A stretch of DNA of 64,000 nucleotides from Dermanyssus gallinae (lineage: Eukaryota; Arthropoda; Arachnida; Mesostigmata; Dermanyssidae), in contig QVRM01004776.1 of NCBI GenBank assembly GCA_003439945.1, forward strand, positions 1 to 64,000. The letters are read 5' to 3'. The translations under genes and the position numbers were made by a program. Below the pieces are notes generated by a model. The model searched no databases. It was given only the letters and a program-made list of their open reading frames with translations, and had not been told where the DNA came from. This document shows positions 10,093 to 22,680 of this stretch, in pieces; the first letter of the stretch is position 1; the number at the start of each line of letters is the position of its first letter.

Positions 10093-11558
10093 GCTATTCT
10101 TGTTACTGACATTAACACCAGACCATCATAAGTTGCGCGACCATGATGTGAACCCGCGCCTCATAACAAAGATGGTGTGCCTTTGAAGTATACATATATA
10201 CCTACAATAATCGAAATGGAGTATATGTATTGACTAGGCGTTATAAATCAAATACTGAAACTATTAGTTCTACTATGAACACTATTGCTGACCACAGGAG
10301 CAGTATCACTCGTTTACTTCAACCTTATACTAAACACTGTGGGAGACGGTAGTTTTGTGTTTACTTCGCGTTGACTTCTTTGCTGAGATACCTGTCTCAC
10401 TGCTGCTCCCGAGTGCTTCTTTCACTCGGCTCGATGCTGGATTTTAACGTTCGACAGCGCCGTAATGAGTTTCTTGACTTAGGCCATTTCGTCCTTTGCT
10501 AACCTACTGATGGATATTGCTGAGTAATGTATTGGCAAAGCAGTAGTCGTGTTGTCGTGATACGTCGTACACTTCTGGCTGAGCCGAGAGCAAAGGTACT
10601 CTACGTGTAAGAAGGCTGGCTGGCTGGCTGGTTAGGTAACGACTAACCTCCCGCGCTTGCTTAGCGGCGGTATTTCCCTCGCTTGTGGAAGGAATTGCCC
10701 CTTTCGTGTGCCCACCGCTTCGGTCTGGCGGTACTGCTGGGCCTGTGGAAATCATATTTCGCCGCCTGCTTAACATCGACGACGACACCACGATCAATAA
10801 TGATTGGCTGATTGACGTGATCGTGCCGCGGTTGCACGATTACGCACGATGAAGACGATGAGTTGGAGCCAGTTGAGCTCGATCGCGATGCTGGCCGCGC
10901 GATGCCTGCAATGGAAGCGCCTACGGTCACGATGATGATGGTGATGATGCTGGTGGTGCTGCTGGTAATTGAGAGTATCTCATCAGCTCACTACTAATTG
11001 ACTGCCTCTGAACTGGGCCGATGACCGGTTGGGCCGGCCACGAACGACATCATGGTCTGCTCGGATGGCTTCTTGCATTGAGACTATGATGCAGGCGATG
11101 TGTCATTGCATCGCTCCTGTTGTTACTGCTATTGTTAATGTTGTGGTCGTCGTTGTCTTGTTGTTGTTGTTGTTGTTGTCGTTAATGTTGATATCGTTTT
11201 CGTGGTTGTTTCGTGATGCTGCTGTGACATCCCTGTTAGGCGGGCAGTGGTTTTAATGGCCGCTCAAAACAAGCGACCATCATTCCATCCATTGGGCCAT
11301 ATGATGATGATCTTGCGTAAGCTGCAATGGAATCGATAATGTTTTAATTGATGATGGCGGCTACGACAGAACGATGACGACGACAGCAACAGCAGCAGCA
11401 GCAACGACAATAAGAATAACAGCAATAATGACGACGACGACGATTACTATGTAGCATCAATACAATGAAGATAATGTTGATTAAGGCGGCACTAATAATA
11501 ATGCCTGCAACTATCGAAGTACAACACAGGTGTTCCCACACAAGCATACATTCACAAA

Positions 11559-11560
<2 letters not shown>

Positions 11561-11596
<36 letters not shown>
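11561..11596. repeat. (TA)n microsatellite
   Basis: About 35 bp of TA, some 110 bp to the right of a CAG/CGA-rich patch. Confidence 0.95.
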
Positions 11597-11600
<4 letters not shown>

Positions 11601-13038
11601 ACATAATAGGTCGTGCTCTTGTAAACATGCACTCCCGGCTGCCGTGTCGAAATCGGGCATATCCGTGTTTCCTCTCCTTTCCCGTACATGTTCGCTTCAT
11701 TTATTTTTCTTCTTTCCGTCTTCTTCTTGTGTTTTTCGTTTGGTGAATCCTCCGAAGAGCAGCAACAGTCGTCATGATATAATTGTTGCCGCTCAGACAA
11801 AGGTAACGTCACCGAATGTGCAACTTCGTCGACATGAAAAACACCGACGTCGATGCGATGTATGCATAGCTAAGTTCTGTGGCTGCTATTTTCTCTTTGA
11901 AGCTGGATTGAGAACGTTCCTTTGAAGCATATGAGTACAACGTGCCGCAATTCTTATTACTGTTTGGAATGTTTACGTGTGTTTTTTTCGTGTGTGGTGG
12001 CATTGCTTTAGGCGTCGAAACCCCATCTTCTGTTGAAATGGTTAAGACCATCTTCTGAGCTTTTTTTTCAACCAACACGGGACCACTCGTACACAGACAC
12101 ACACTCTCTGCGGACGTAGCACCCCTCTGATCACCCCTTTACTTAATGAGCTTGTGTTCCACTGAACAGACATATAGGTGTATGCATATATCTGACTTGC
12201 CGTTGATTATCGTCGCGAGCAACAGCTATAATAACAACAACAACAACAACAGCTGGATCAATTGACTTATGAACCCACCCATGATGAAGGCGACGACAGG
12301 GCCAAACGACCTCACACCTCATTTGGTGCAACCGATCAACGATTGTACCGTGGCTGCAATGTTGGTCGTAGTCAAAGCAAACAGTTTAGGAGAATGTTTA
12401 TTTTCTCGTCCAGTTAGCTGATCGTTTCGTCACACTTCTAGGCTGATAGCCTTTTGCCGAGCGCTTCAGAAGATTGGCGGGCCGGATCGCTTTGGTGGGC
12501 TGTGCATGGACGGTGAGTCTTCCATTCTTTCGATCTTCGGACGCCAGCCGAGTCAACGGCCATCTGCCCCAGCCTCTCCGTGTGTGTTTGTGTGTATGTG
12601 GCTAATCGTGTGGGGTTGTCGTCGAATCGGCCCGAAGTAGGCTCGAAGTTAACCCCTAATTTCATGGAAGTACTGCTCCCAGCACGCGTATGTAGCGCTT
12701 CTCTGTCGCCTAATGTGACGTTCTGTCTTTTGTAAACCTTTTTTGGGCTGACTCTCAGCCAGCATTTAACATCTACAGTATTCTTTTCGCATTGTTCTGT
12801 AAGACGGCAGCGAGTGCTGTTGCTCTTGGCATGGCGGGGATTTCAAGGTCACCGAGCTACACCGAGCGTCGTTATTGTTGTGATGAGTGTGGACAACAAC
12901 CGCAGCCAACGACTTGCCGTCGGACCGTCGGGAAACTGTCGATACCATTCATGCAAGTTCCGTCCACAACCATCCATGTTGCGTGTTATTTCTACACCGC
13001 TGCCCTTGTGTATTTTCCTTTCCCTCTCTCCCATTTTT

Positions 13039-13080
13039 TCTCTCTCTCTCTCTCACTATATATATATATATATATATATA
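13039..13080. repeat. Compound (CT)n(TA)n microsatellite
   Basis: A CT tract followed after a CA step by about 24 bp of TA, in the same order as the locus at 6829. Confidence 0.93.
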
Positions 13081-13360
13081 TTGTTTACACCCGTCTATTT
13101 ATTTATCTTTCGGTTTGTAATTCTCCACTTTGCTAGTCGTACAACGCGAAGTCATTGAAAGCTGGCTGAAGACAACGTGAAGTTGATCACGTTGTTGATG
13201 CACGAACGGAAAAGACTCGAAAACAAAGAACCCGAATCACCACCACCACTACAACTACTTCTACTTCCAGCACCACTACCACGCATGCTGACGGCATTCG
13301 TAAGACATCACCATCACCAACAACAACATCCGAATACGAATAGTATTATTATTAACTATT

Positions 13361-13448
13361 ACTGATAAATAGGTGAACAATTAACAATTAGTTACTGATA
13401 AATAGGTGAACAATTAACAATGAGTTACTGATAAATAGGTGAACAACA
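13361..13448. repeat. 33-bp minisatellite, about 2.7 units
   Basis: Units start at 13361, 13394 and 13427 with the core ACTGATAAATAGGTGAACAA followed by TTAACAATTAGTT. The first two are full length and differ by one base; the third is cut after 22 bases. Each unit contains TAA and TAG, so it is not coding in those frames. Confidence 0.93.
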
Positions 13449-15252
13449 AACAGTCACAGAGAGACGTCCGGCTCACTGGACGGCCATAGGAACAGATGTC
13501 TGTCTGTCTGTCTATCCGTCTGTTCGTCCGTCTGCCGGCTTCAGCTCCTCGGCTCAGCCTCGTCCATCCAGCTCAGTAGCGGCGGCGGCGGCGCCAGCGG
13601 CGGCGGCGCCAGCGGCGGCGGCATTCGACGGCACCACCGCCAAATCCATCTCCGTTGTCGTCGTCGTCGTCGTCGCCGCCGGCCGTCGCTAGTGGCGGTC
13701 ATTGACCCCGGCAGTGGTTGGTGACGTCGTCGGCGTAGCCGTTGTCGTCATCATCGCCATCACCATCATCATCATGGCCGCCGTCGCCGCGGCTGCTGGT
13801 GCCGTCGATGGCGTCATCATCATCATCATTGGCAGCAGCAGGAGCAGCAACATTATCATCGTTGCAGTGGTTGGTTTGCGTCGTCGTCGTAGTAGTAGTT
13901 GTAGTAGTGATGGTAGTAGTGGTAGAGCAAGTGACGCCGGTAGCGTTAGTGGTGTGCCAGCAGACTTAGTAGTAGTAGTAGTCGTAGTAGTGGTAGTAGT
14001 GTTGGCTAAGCAACATTCTGATGGCCGCGGCGCCGTCGATGTAGTCCTCACACAGAAGAAAATAAATGGATGTGGAGGAGGAGGAGGAGGGGGAGGAGGA
14101 GGAAGAGAGAGAAAGCTAGAAAGCAAGGATGAGGAGACACAGTAAAAACATCAGCAGTAACAACAACAACAACAACGAGAACAACATCAACGACAACCAG
14201 AACAACACGGGGGTATGTCTCGTTCGTTGCGTGGCGCTTCACGACATGGTACCGCGGCATGGTACGCTAACTATTAAGATATAGCTGCTGCTGCTACTAC
14301 TACTGTTGTTGTTGCTGCTGATATTGTTGTTGCTATCTCGTTTTCTATTATTATTGTTGTTGTTGTTGTTTTTGTTGTTCCTGCTGCTGCTGCTGCTGCT
14401 GGTGAGGGCGTCACACTTCCACCTTAATTCGTTCGTTTGTTCGTTTACCATGCGTGCACTCCTCCCTCGATCATGGCTGGCGTACTCACGTACTTCACTC
14501 ACTCACTCACTCACACAATGACAACTCGAGCAGCAATGGTGGGCGCAGGCTTCGCGGGCTGCCGACGACAACAGCCTCGCGTGTATCGATATAACGCATT
14601 CGAACCGTTTTCAGCAAGTCAATATTTGCTCCAACTATATATATATATATATATATCTGTTGATTTTACTGTTGTTGTTGTTGCTGTTAGTATACTGCCG
14701 GTTGGTTGGTGCGTTGTGCTGCGTTATCGAGCGGTTTTTCAGCGATTTGTTGGTGCTCGCTGTAATAGTCAGCAAGTGCGCGAAACTCGAACCAGATCGG
14801 GAAGTGGCAGCAGAGTATCTTGGCGATGGTTTCAATTTGCTCCAATGTTTGACCGAGTCGACTCATGGCGGCGATAGTTGTAGTCGTAACATAAAAGCAA
14901 TCTGTGGTTACTACAATGATCGCTAGCGAACGGCACCTACAAGCTTGGCGAGCACTAGATTAATCTAGAAAGAAAAAAAACGCTTTTTTGTTTCTATTTT
15001 CTTATATTTCTTTTTCTTGCCATCTAGCTTGTAGATACGTGTACGTAACGATGCGATGCCAGTTGTCATTTCGGCTCCAAACAGACACGCTAAGAAGTGC
15101 AGTGTTTGGTCGGCCCGTGAAACTTCGCGGTATTTCTTTTTTAGAGCTATTCGTAGAAGTCGCTCCGATGGGAGATTTTCCGTCGAATTTCAGCGCCGCA
15201 GTTCGAAGACTTAGTTATCCAATCAACCATTCTTCACTGGCCGGTTTCTATA
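13449..15252. other. Trinucleotide-rich non-coding block
   Basis: Holds GTCT repeats near 13498, GGCGGC/GCC runs at 13578-13625, a GTA/GTC/GTT region at 13880-14002, GGA repeats at 14072-14103, CAA at 14157-14175, CTG/TTG at 14285-14400 and a TA tract at 14635-14656. ORFs of up to about 147 codons on both strands are poly-amino-acid products of these repeats. Confidence 0.6.
13880..14002. repeat. Degenerate GTA/GTC trinucleotide array
   Basis: Interrupted runs of GTC then GTA, with unique patches at about 13925-13965. It encodes only Val/Ser runs or, on the other strand, Thr/Tyr/Asp runs. Confidence 0.85.

Positions 15253-15286
<34 letters not shown>
15253..15286. repeat. (TA)n microsatellite
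   Basis: About 33 bp of TA. An ORF of 131 codons (14988-15383, +) runs through it and has no recognised domain. Confidence 0.95.
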
Positions 15287-15291
<5 letters not shown>

Positions 15292-15945
15292 CACAGGTAA
15301 AGCGCAAAAGCCTCCAAGAAGAGACACTCACGGTGAGCACTCGCGGTAATCAAGTTGAGCGAAGTACGTTTGAGCAGCGATGATCTACGACGTGGTCGAT
15401 CTCTCATCACCTCAGCATAGCCTCCAGTCGCACTAATGTTGAGTTGAGTTCGTTTTGAAGAGTGGCGGTGGCGGCGGCGTCATGGCAGATGCATTTCATC
15501 ATGCTAATGACGCGCGGGCGCAGACATGATGTGATGCTATAGAATCCTAACAACACCAATACGACCCGTGACAATAACAATAATAACCATAATAATAATA
15601 AATGACCATCGGCGGCATCAAATCTGGCCGCCAGGCAGCGATCTGGTCGCCATTGCGCTCGTCTTCTTCGTCGTCGTCGTCGTCTGATTTTTCCTTTTTT
15701 TCTCCTGCTGCTGCTGCGCGACGATCGAAGCTTTGTTGTTCGACGTCGACGAGATCGCGTCACCATCTTAGTTTGTAGTCGTAGCGGACGCAGGCCTGAA
15801 GACTCAGTTCCTCAACCCGCTCATGACTGCGGCGATGAGCTAGCCCGCGCCGAAGGCAGACACAGAAAAAGGCAGAGAGAACCAGCAGAAGCAGAAGAAG
15901 AAGAAGAAGAAAAAGACGCAGGACATGAAGAAGAAGGTCGAATCG

Positions 15946-15979
15946 GTTTTCATAGGGTCGCCGTTGACCCTATGAAAAC
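15946..15979. other. Perfect 14-bp inverted repeat, hairpin
   Basis: The left arm GTTTTCATAGGGTC (15946-15959) and right arm GACCCTATGAAAAC (15966-15979) are exactly complementary, with the 6-base loop GCCGTT. It follows an AAG/AGA-rich run (15890-15935). No T run follows either arm, so it does not look like a bacterial-type terminator. It may be a structured RNA element or a remnant of a palindromic mobile element. Confidence 0.9.
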
Positions 15980-16156
15980 TCTATAGCCTATCGCTGCGCT
16001 ATCGCGACAAACTCCCCAGATGCCACAACGTCGATGATGGCCGAACAACCCGTCGACCAGCCCGTCGTAGGTAGGTTCATTCCTCTGCTTAGCGGACAAT
16101 ACATGCACACAGAGGAACCCACGCTCTTTATATGTACATACATATACACCCCTTCA

Positions 16157-16158
<2 letters not shown>

Positions 16159-16195
<37 letters not shown>
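16159..16195. repeat. (TA)n microsatellite
   Basis: About 37 bp of TA followed by a degenerate continuation to about 16212. Confidence 0.95.
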
Positions 16196-16200
<5 letters not shown>

Positions 16201-16212
16201 GTTCATATATAT

Positions 16213-17226
16213 ATCTATGTGCATATACCCCTTTACTTCGTACAGATTCGGAAACTCACTGTGTCATGATGATGATGATCATATCCACGAGTCGCACATT
16301 TTGATACAGCTAACCCAAATTTAGCGCGCTTCGCTCAGCTTAACTTCACAGCAGCGAGGTTGCTGAAGTCCAACGTACGCAAGTCCATGCGACGCATCGA
16401 CATTGTGAAGACGACGATCTCAACAGCAACAACAACAACCAGAGATCTCTGCGTCGTCACTACAAACATCTACCGATGGACATTGGCCGGTGTTATTATT
16501 GCCGCTGCTGCTGTTATTGTTATGGACGTTGTTGTTGTTATTATTATTATCCTTGTTGTTGTTGTTGATGCTGCCGGCTCTGCTTCTCATACTGCCGCTC
16601 TTGCCAGCGCCGGACTCAAGCATTAGCCTGTAGCTCGATGAAACATCGAGCCGGGCGTCACCGAAGGCTGAATTTGGTGGCTGTACCGAACGATCTACTG
16701 TCGAGAGAAATCGTCACCGGGTTACGGGATCGGGTTACGGGCGCCTCGAGATCTATTTATCTACATTTGTATGCATGTATGCCAGCCTAACTGCCTGTCT
16801 GCCTACGCACCTAACTAAACTCACACGCGAGCTGCACTCACCCAAATGCCGAAATCCACCACAGTTATACCAACCGCTAAAACTAAACTTGAAGTTTGTG
16901 TTTGAGGTGTGGGGGGGGCAGTTGATAAACCAGTGATCATCCCTTTTCGGTGAGAGTTTTCTTTCGCACGCAGACAACTGGACAACTTGCGGAGACGAAG
17001 TTGCCTCGTTGTGTTCTCATATATATATATAGATATAGATATAGGTGTACAACAACTATAAACGTCAAATATGATCATACTAACAGTTGCAGCACTCGCG
17101 TCGTTAATGAATAAAAGAACAAACCACAAACAACACTGACAAAAATCACAGAATGATTTGGTGGCTGGGGGGCGAATAGTGAGGTGACTCTTATGGCCTT
17201 TATTCGTACAGACTAGCCATTTGTGC

Positions 17227-17229
<3 letters not shown>
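16213..17229. other. Non-coding sequence with GTT/GCT runs
   Basis: GATGAT near 16268, CAA near 16425 and GTT/ATT/GCT runs at 16490-16575, then mixed sequence. No supported gene. Confidence 0.5.

Positions 17230-17281
<52 letters not shown>
17230..17281. repeat. (TA)n microsatellite
   Basis: About 52 bp of TA. Confidence 0.97.
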
Positions 17282-17284
<3 letters not shown>

Positions 17285-17450
17285 AGTTTACATACGTTTA
17301 TGGTGTATAGTAGCATCTTAATTTCACGATGAGACATACACCGAAAGAAATGGAACGAAAGATCAGAGGTGGTGATGTTGTGTGTGTGACCGCTACGTGA
17401 TGCGCACGGTCACAGCGAAAACGAAACCGACGCCGAAACTGTCACATACG

Positions 17451-17750
17451 TTACACAAACGCCCCGTGGATGAAGACTTGTGCAAAAGGCAAGGAAACTG
17501 GTGGCCGCCTAAAGGTGAATGAAAGTCGTGCAGCTGAGAAACTCTCACCATTGACTGTGATCCATTTGAAGGTCGACGGGATACACCTATTCAGCAATGT
17601 ACAGCGTCGAGTGCCCATCGGTAGCGAGCGACAATTATACCGCCAGTAATACAACGGAGCGTGTTTCTGGCTCATCTCAACGCCAAGCACGCGACCAGCA
17701 GTCTCTCCTTTCATCCAACTAGAGCGCACCAAACCATCAGCTGGACACAT
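17451..17750 (-). CDS. ORF of 99 codons, non-repetitive, unknown
   Basis: Starts with ATG (MCPADGLVRSSWMKG) and has mixed composition without simple repeats (for example KWITVNGESFSAARL near residue 63). No domain, signal peptide or membrane segment is evident and no splice-site pair frames it. An ORF of this length is expected by chance several times in a window this size, so it is kept only because it is free of low-complexity sequence. Confidence 0.12.
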   Translation of the reverse strand: MCPADGLVRSSWMKGETAGRVLGVEMSQKHAPLYYWRYNCRSLPMGTRRCTLLNRCIPSTFKWITVNGESFSAARLSFTFRRPPVSLPFAQVFIHGAFV

Positions 17751-18358
17751 AAGAACAAAAAAGCCACAGGATCGGTAAATATTTTTGTTGTCTACAACTT
17801 GTACTAGAGCGCCGTCGTGTGTAAAGCGTACTAGATCGCGCGCCTAGCTTTGGCGAAACGGTGCGGTCACATCAAAATCAGCGATGAGAGCAACCCAACA
17901 GGACGATGTCCAAATACTACTCAGTCTAAAAGTGATATTAAAATTAGTAGAAGTAATAGTTAAATTACGAACAAGTAACAACAACAAGACGGATAAATAA
18001 GACAAGCAAACAAGTTGCCCACAGATTAACCGCAAGTAAATTGCGCACACGCTTTTAACTATGCAGATATGTAGTCGTAGTGTAAATAAAAAGGCCGAGG
18101 GCTGGCGAGGTATATATATATATATATATAAGCCAATTACGATAAGTGGTGCCAAACCATAAGAAAGAGAGAGTGGGTCGGTGTGGCCTTTTCGTCTTTT
18201 TATCATTCACCGAGTTAGGAAGATGAAGACCATGCATTTTTGGTGGTTTTTGCTGTCAGGGAGGTCCTGTCTGTTACCCTCAATATACTCGTACTAGATA
18301 ATGCCTGCCCTGTACTTGTTATTGTCAACGTTTTTGTTGCCGCTACTGCCGCCTTTGT

Positions 18359-18446
<88 letters not shown>
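18359..18446. repeat. (TA)n microsatellite with a phase slip
   Basis: About 88 bp with one ATAATA break near 18386. A smaller TA tract lies at 18111-18131. Confidence 0.97.
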
Positions 18447-18451
<5 letters not shown>

Positions 18452-19189
18452 TCTGCACTTAATTAGTGTACTTAATTACTGCGCCTCGCGTAGACGTTGT
18501 GTCTTAGTTTTGCCTTTAAGGTGACTTGTGCTGTTGCTATTGTCACTGGACTACCGGCTGTCATGACCGTGCTTCAGGAGACCGTAGGGGGTCCTTGTGG
18601 GTGTTGACACAAGGTCACACAGTGACACAACAAGACTATGGTTTGTGTATGGTGTTTATTTTTTGTGTCCCATACGAATAAACGAAGCGAAGCTGAATGA
18701 GCTTAGACGCCGCTGAAGTTGTGTAGCGACGGACACGTCGTTAGTTAGATGTAACAGGTTAGCTTATGTCGGCCGCCACGGCGCTGTTATCCTACTCAAC
18801 GCGTCACACAATTGCCTCTATTTCATGTTTCACCTCCTCCAAGTGACCTTTCGTCGAGCCGCAACGGTAACACCATCAACAGTAGCAGCAACAACAGAAA
18901 CAAATACAAGAACAACAACAACAACAACAACAACAAAAACAACTACAACAACAATAACAAGTGAACTGTCACAGCCACTAACTACGCTCCCCGACGACGA
19001 CGACAACAACAACGACGTCATCTGTAGTAGCAAAGCAACTGCAGACATGACAAGGTCTGGCTTCTACTGACTGATTAGCGACAAAGATATCGCAGTGCTA
19101 AACGGTCTATAGGCATGGATTTTTATAGACAATGTCGACGCCACTGCCGTTCGTAATGTTCCGACTGTTGGTTTTTCCTGTTAATTAGG

Positions 19190-19190
<1 letters not shown>

Positions 19191-19241
<51 letters not shown>
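19191..19241. repeat. (TA)n microsatellite
   Basis: About 51 bp of TA, with a short TATATATA echo at 19252-19261. Confidence 0.97.
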
Positions 19242-19243
<2 letters not shown>

Positions 19244-19437
19244 TACTCCGTCTATATATATACATAGATTACCTATCCATGCGAATTTCGTCCATTGGCG
19301 GAAGACTCGAGATAATTCGAGTTTTTACGTCAGAGGTAGTCACTCGATATAGCATTATTATAACATATTGCATCAGTTTATGCAATATTACATAAAGCGG
19401 TGCAACATATTTAAACACCTGAATTGTAAGTTAATTT

Positions 19438-19440
<3 letters not shown>

Positions 19441-19495
<55 letters not shown>
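19441..19495. repeat. (TA)n microsatellite
   Basis: About 55 bp of TA, only 200 bp from the previous tract. The interval between them is A+T-rich (19340-19440). Confidence 0.97.
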
Positions 19496-19498
<3 letters not shown>

Positions 19499-21780
19499 TT
19501 ACAAACTAATAAATATTTAGGCTACTATATATAATGGATCTGGTTTGACAGAGAGGCGTGGACTAAATACGCAAACGCAGTGGGTCAATGCACCGTAAGC
19601 TGACGTTTGGTGATTAATTTCACTAACAATCATGTTACAATTGTTGCTGTTCCCTCTTGTATAGCAATGGTGTACTACTTTCATCGGATCAGATAGGTGT
19701 TCCCTGTTGCGTTGCGCAAAAGATGACGTTCGGCGAGAGCCTGATGTATGATGCATAGCTCTTTCAGTCGTGCGTTTTTTTAGCGGCATGTTGTGTAGCG
19801 AATAGAATAGAGTCGAATGGAATGGCTGTATAGTAGCGGCATTTCGTAGAAAAATGAAAACCATGTTCTGAAGACAGTCCTCGTCGTGCTACTGGGACTG
19901 CACTTACATTGTAGCAACAACACGCAAGTGGCGCAGGTGTTAATTGGAATCGGATGATCAGGATGATCCGGTATTATAACGGTGGCTTTTGCAGTTTTGA
20001 TTTTTACGAAGCGAACGACGTAAGTCAGTCAGTCAGTCAAAAGACCTACCGCCGGGTAAAAAACACACGTGAGCTTTTGGCCTCGCAGAGTTCAAGTCAA
20101 CGAACGCGCCCAGTCTCGGCGTGTACTTCGATAGATCTTCCAAGCTATCGACGATATTGCAAACCGAAGTAGTTTTCTACCGCATGTGGCCTCATTATCA
20201 TCATCATCATGATCTTTTGTACATGTATATACATGTCTGTATGCGTATGCATGTGGGGAGGAATAGAAAGGCGTAGGGCTCACAACAAGTATAGTGCGGA
20301 ATCCGCATCCAGGGATCCCAACTTGTAGGTAGGTAGATCGTTTGCGACTGTTCGCTGCTGCAACGTCAACGGACCGTGATAGCCCCCCGCAACGTTAACG
20401 GCTGGCAGATGACGCCTGGCCTGGCTTTGCACATCGTAAGTGGTCACGCTTTTAGTATGGCCGGTGCGCTGCGTAATTAGACCGGCCGGCTTAATTTATC
20501 CAGGCCAGCAGCAGTAAACCCCGTCACTGACCATCGACCGGCCACAAATTGGGCGAGATTGGACGAGAGCTTGCAACACAGAGTCTGTATTGCATAGACG
20601 GCCAGGATTTCAGGAGCCCCACGCGCCATCGCCGCGTGACGCCGGGTCACCGCACCGAGCTCACGAAAAGGACACCACACGAAGCCAAGAACATGGTTGA
20701 ATTGGCACAAGGGAGACACGACATAAGACGGGCGCCTAGAGATCTGTTGATCTAGTTTCATTTGTCATCTCATCATTGGTCGTCCTGACTGTGCTGGTCA
20801 TTGGTACTCAACAGTATGTCGATGAAGATTATTCGTCTTATCATACGTGTATGTTGGAGAAAATACCCCCGCGACCCCGCGAATGTCGTTGCGGAGAAAA
20901 GTAGAGGCGTGCTTCTGGCGCAGCCCAAAGTTTCATAATCAAACTTCGTTCACCATCATAACTTTATTAGTATACTCTCTGTTCTACACGAGCGACTTGC
21001 TTGGCTTTTTACCGGTTTCCATCTCGAACAGTAATTCAAATACAGTCGGGCAATAATTCACGTTGATATATATATATATATGGACGCAGGCACAAGTCAG
21101 AACGGTAGGGTCGCACTAACGTAATGAGTGCCATTGTCTTCGTGTTCACCGTTATCGTTGTTGCGTGGACATTGCGTGAACGACCATTGCAATTAAATCT
21201 CAAGCTAGTTTAAATGTGTTTCTGGCGTACCACTCCCTCACAGCTGACTCCAACCAGTTGCAGGCTGACTAGCTGGTTATGTTGCCGACTCATGGCGATT
21301 ATGATGGTGATGATGTTATTGTGGCCACTGCTGCTGCTGCTGCTGCCGTAGCTTCTGCTGTCCGCGGATCTTAGATCTATCTAGTTATACAACTTTCTTG
21401 TGCTTTTTATCAGTAGTCCCGCTGTTCGCATGGTTAGTACGTTCGTATTAACTAACGTTTGAGACTCGTTGTCGTTGTTGACAACGGTTTTCGTTGTTCC
21501 TACCGGTGACGCACTTGTTGTTGTCGTCATTGTTGTTCTTATTGCCGTCGACTTTGTTGTTGTTGTGGTTGCAGTTGTGGTTACTGTTGCTTATGTTGTC
21601 CATGGTGGTGTTTGTGTTGTTGTTGTTATTGCTGTCAGCTGTGGGCGTGATTGTAGTTAATCTGGTTGTGGACTATGATGCTGAAGGCGACGTCGGCTTT
21701 TATAATAGATGTGTTGGCAACTCAGGCAGACTTCGCAGCGGTTCGTTATTATGATTTCAGCTGTTACCGATGCACTAGCA
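19496..21780. other. Mostly unique non-coding sequence
   Basis: Mixed composition with a GC-richer patch at about 20460-20740 where both strands are open for 68 (+) and 94 (-) codons without a recognised motif. A short TA tract lies at 21066-21080 and GTT-rich sequence begins near 21515. No gene can be supported. Confidence 0.45.
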
Positions 21781-21802
21781 GTAGTAGTAGTAGTAGTAGT
21801 AG

Positions 21803-21866
<64 letters not shown>
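21781..21866. repeat. Compound (GTA)n(GTT)n trinucleotide array
   Basis: About seven GTA units switch cleanly to about 21 GTT units. Neither unit contains a stop codon on either strand in most frames, which produces poly-Val, poly-Cys and poly-Thr ORFs here (21657-22073). Confidence 0.95.
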
Positions 21867-22394
21867 CAGTGCTGCTGCTGTTGTTGTCGTTGTTGTCATC
21901 GGTGCTGCTGTTGTTGTGTTAGTAATAGTAGTAGTAGTAGAAGTTGTTGTTGGTATTGTTGTTTCTGCTGCTGCTGCTACCGCCATCGTTGCTGTTGTTG
22001 TTTTTGTCGTCGTTGTTTTTGATGAAGCTGAAGTGTGAGCCCATGCGGCGGCCATAGCAGTAACGGCCAGCATTCGCCGTCATTTGTTTCTTCAGGCCGA
22101 ACTGGTGAGCCGCCCGCCCGCCGCCCGCTAACCAGCCATAGCGGCGGTCTGCCGCTGCCGCTGCCGTGCCAACAAACAAACAGCACCCGACGCAACAGCC
22201 ATGTTGACGATGCTCGTCTCCTTCGTCGTCGTCGTCGTCGTCGTCTTCAGTCGGCATCAGCTGACTTGAGGGCATTGACCTCTCTCGTTGACGGGCGGCC
22301 AGACAGGCAGCCAGAGCAGTGGCGCCGCAATATCGCATTTGCTTCCACTATTACTACTACTACTACTACTTCGACTGCTGCCACTAGCCCTGCT

Positions 22395-22680
22395 ACTACC
22401 ACAGCAACAACAGCAGCAGCAACAACAACAACAACAACAACAACAAAACAATAGCAGAAACAACAACAACAACAACAGCAAAACAATAGCAGAAACAACA
22501 ACAACAGCAAAACAATAGCAGAAATAACAACGACAATAAAACAATAGCAGAAACAACAACAACGATAGCGGAAACAACAACAATAGCAGAAACAACAACA
22601 ACAACAACAATAGTAGAAACAACAACAACAACAATAGCAGAAAAAACAACAACAATAGCAGAAACAACAGGAACAACAAC
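22395..22680. repeat. Degenerate minisatellite based on CAATAGCAGAAACAACAACA
   Basis: A 285-bp tract in which AATAGCAGAAACAACAACA recurs about nine times at variable spacing (about 21-45 bp), separated by extra CAA/CAG codon-sized units. Spacing grows by multiples of about three bases. The core contains TAG in one frame, so the plus-strand reading is interrupted, while the minus strand is open for 183 codons as Cys/Tyr/Leu runs (22247-22798), not a believable protein. Confidence 0.88.

Larger units (their letters stand above)
7010..13038. other. Long non-coding stretch with scattered microsatellites
   Basis: No ORF here shows a recognisable domain. Contents include GTT/TTG runs near 7060-7080 and 11140-11190, ACAT/CATA-rich sequence near 7440-7520, a GGGC array (8355), GA tracts near 8836 and 9875, CCG/GCG runs near 9155 and 8920, TA tracts (9344, 10068, 11561), a GGCT run near 10615 and CAA/CAG runs near 11385 and 12230. 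ORFs of up to about 165 codons, such as 7355-7849 (+), have no conserved motif and overlap others on both strands. Confidence 0.5.

Noticed and set aside
15946..15979. Hairpin considered as a transcription terminator
   Set aside because: Intrinsic terminators are bacterial and need a T run after the stem, which is missing here.
17451..17750. Minus-strand ORF considered as a transposase or reverse transcriptase fragment
   Set aside because: No catalytic motif could be matched. It is left as an unknown ORF at low confidence.
20477..20761. GC-rich interval open on both strands, considered as a mobile-element fragment
   Set aside because: No recognised motif, terminal repeat or duplicated flank was found.
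21657..22073. Poly-Thr/Val/Cys ORFs on both strands
   Set aside because: Products of the GTA/GTT array, open in several frames on both strands at once.
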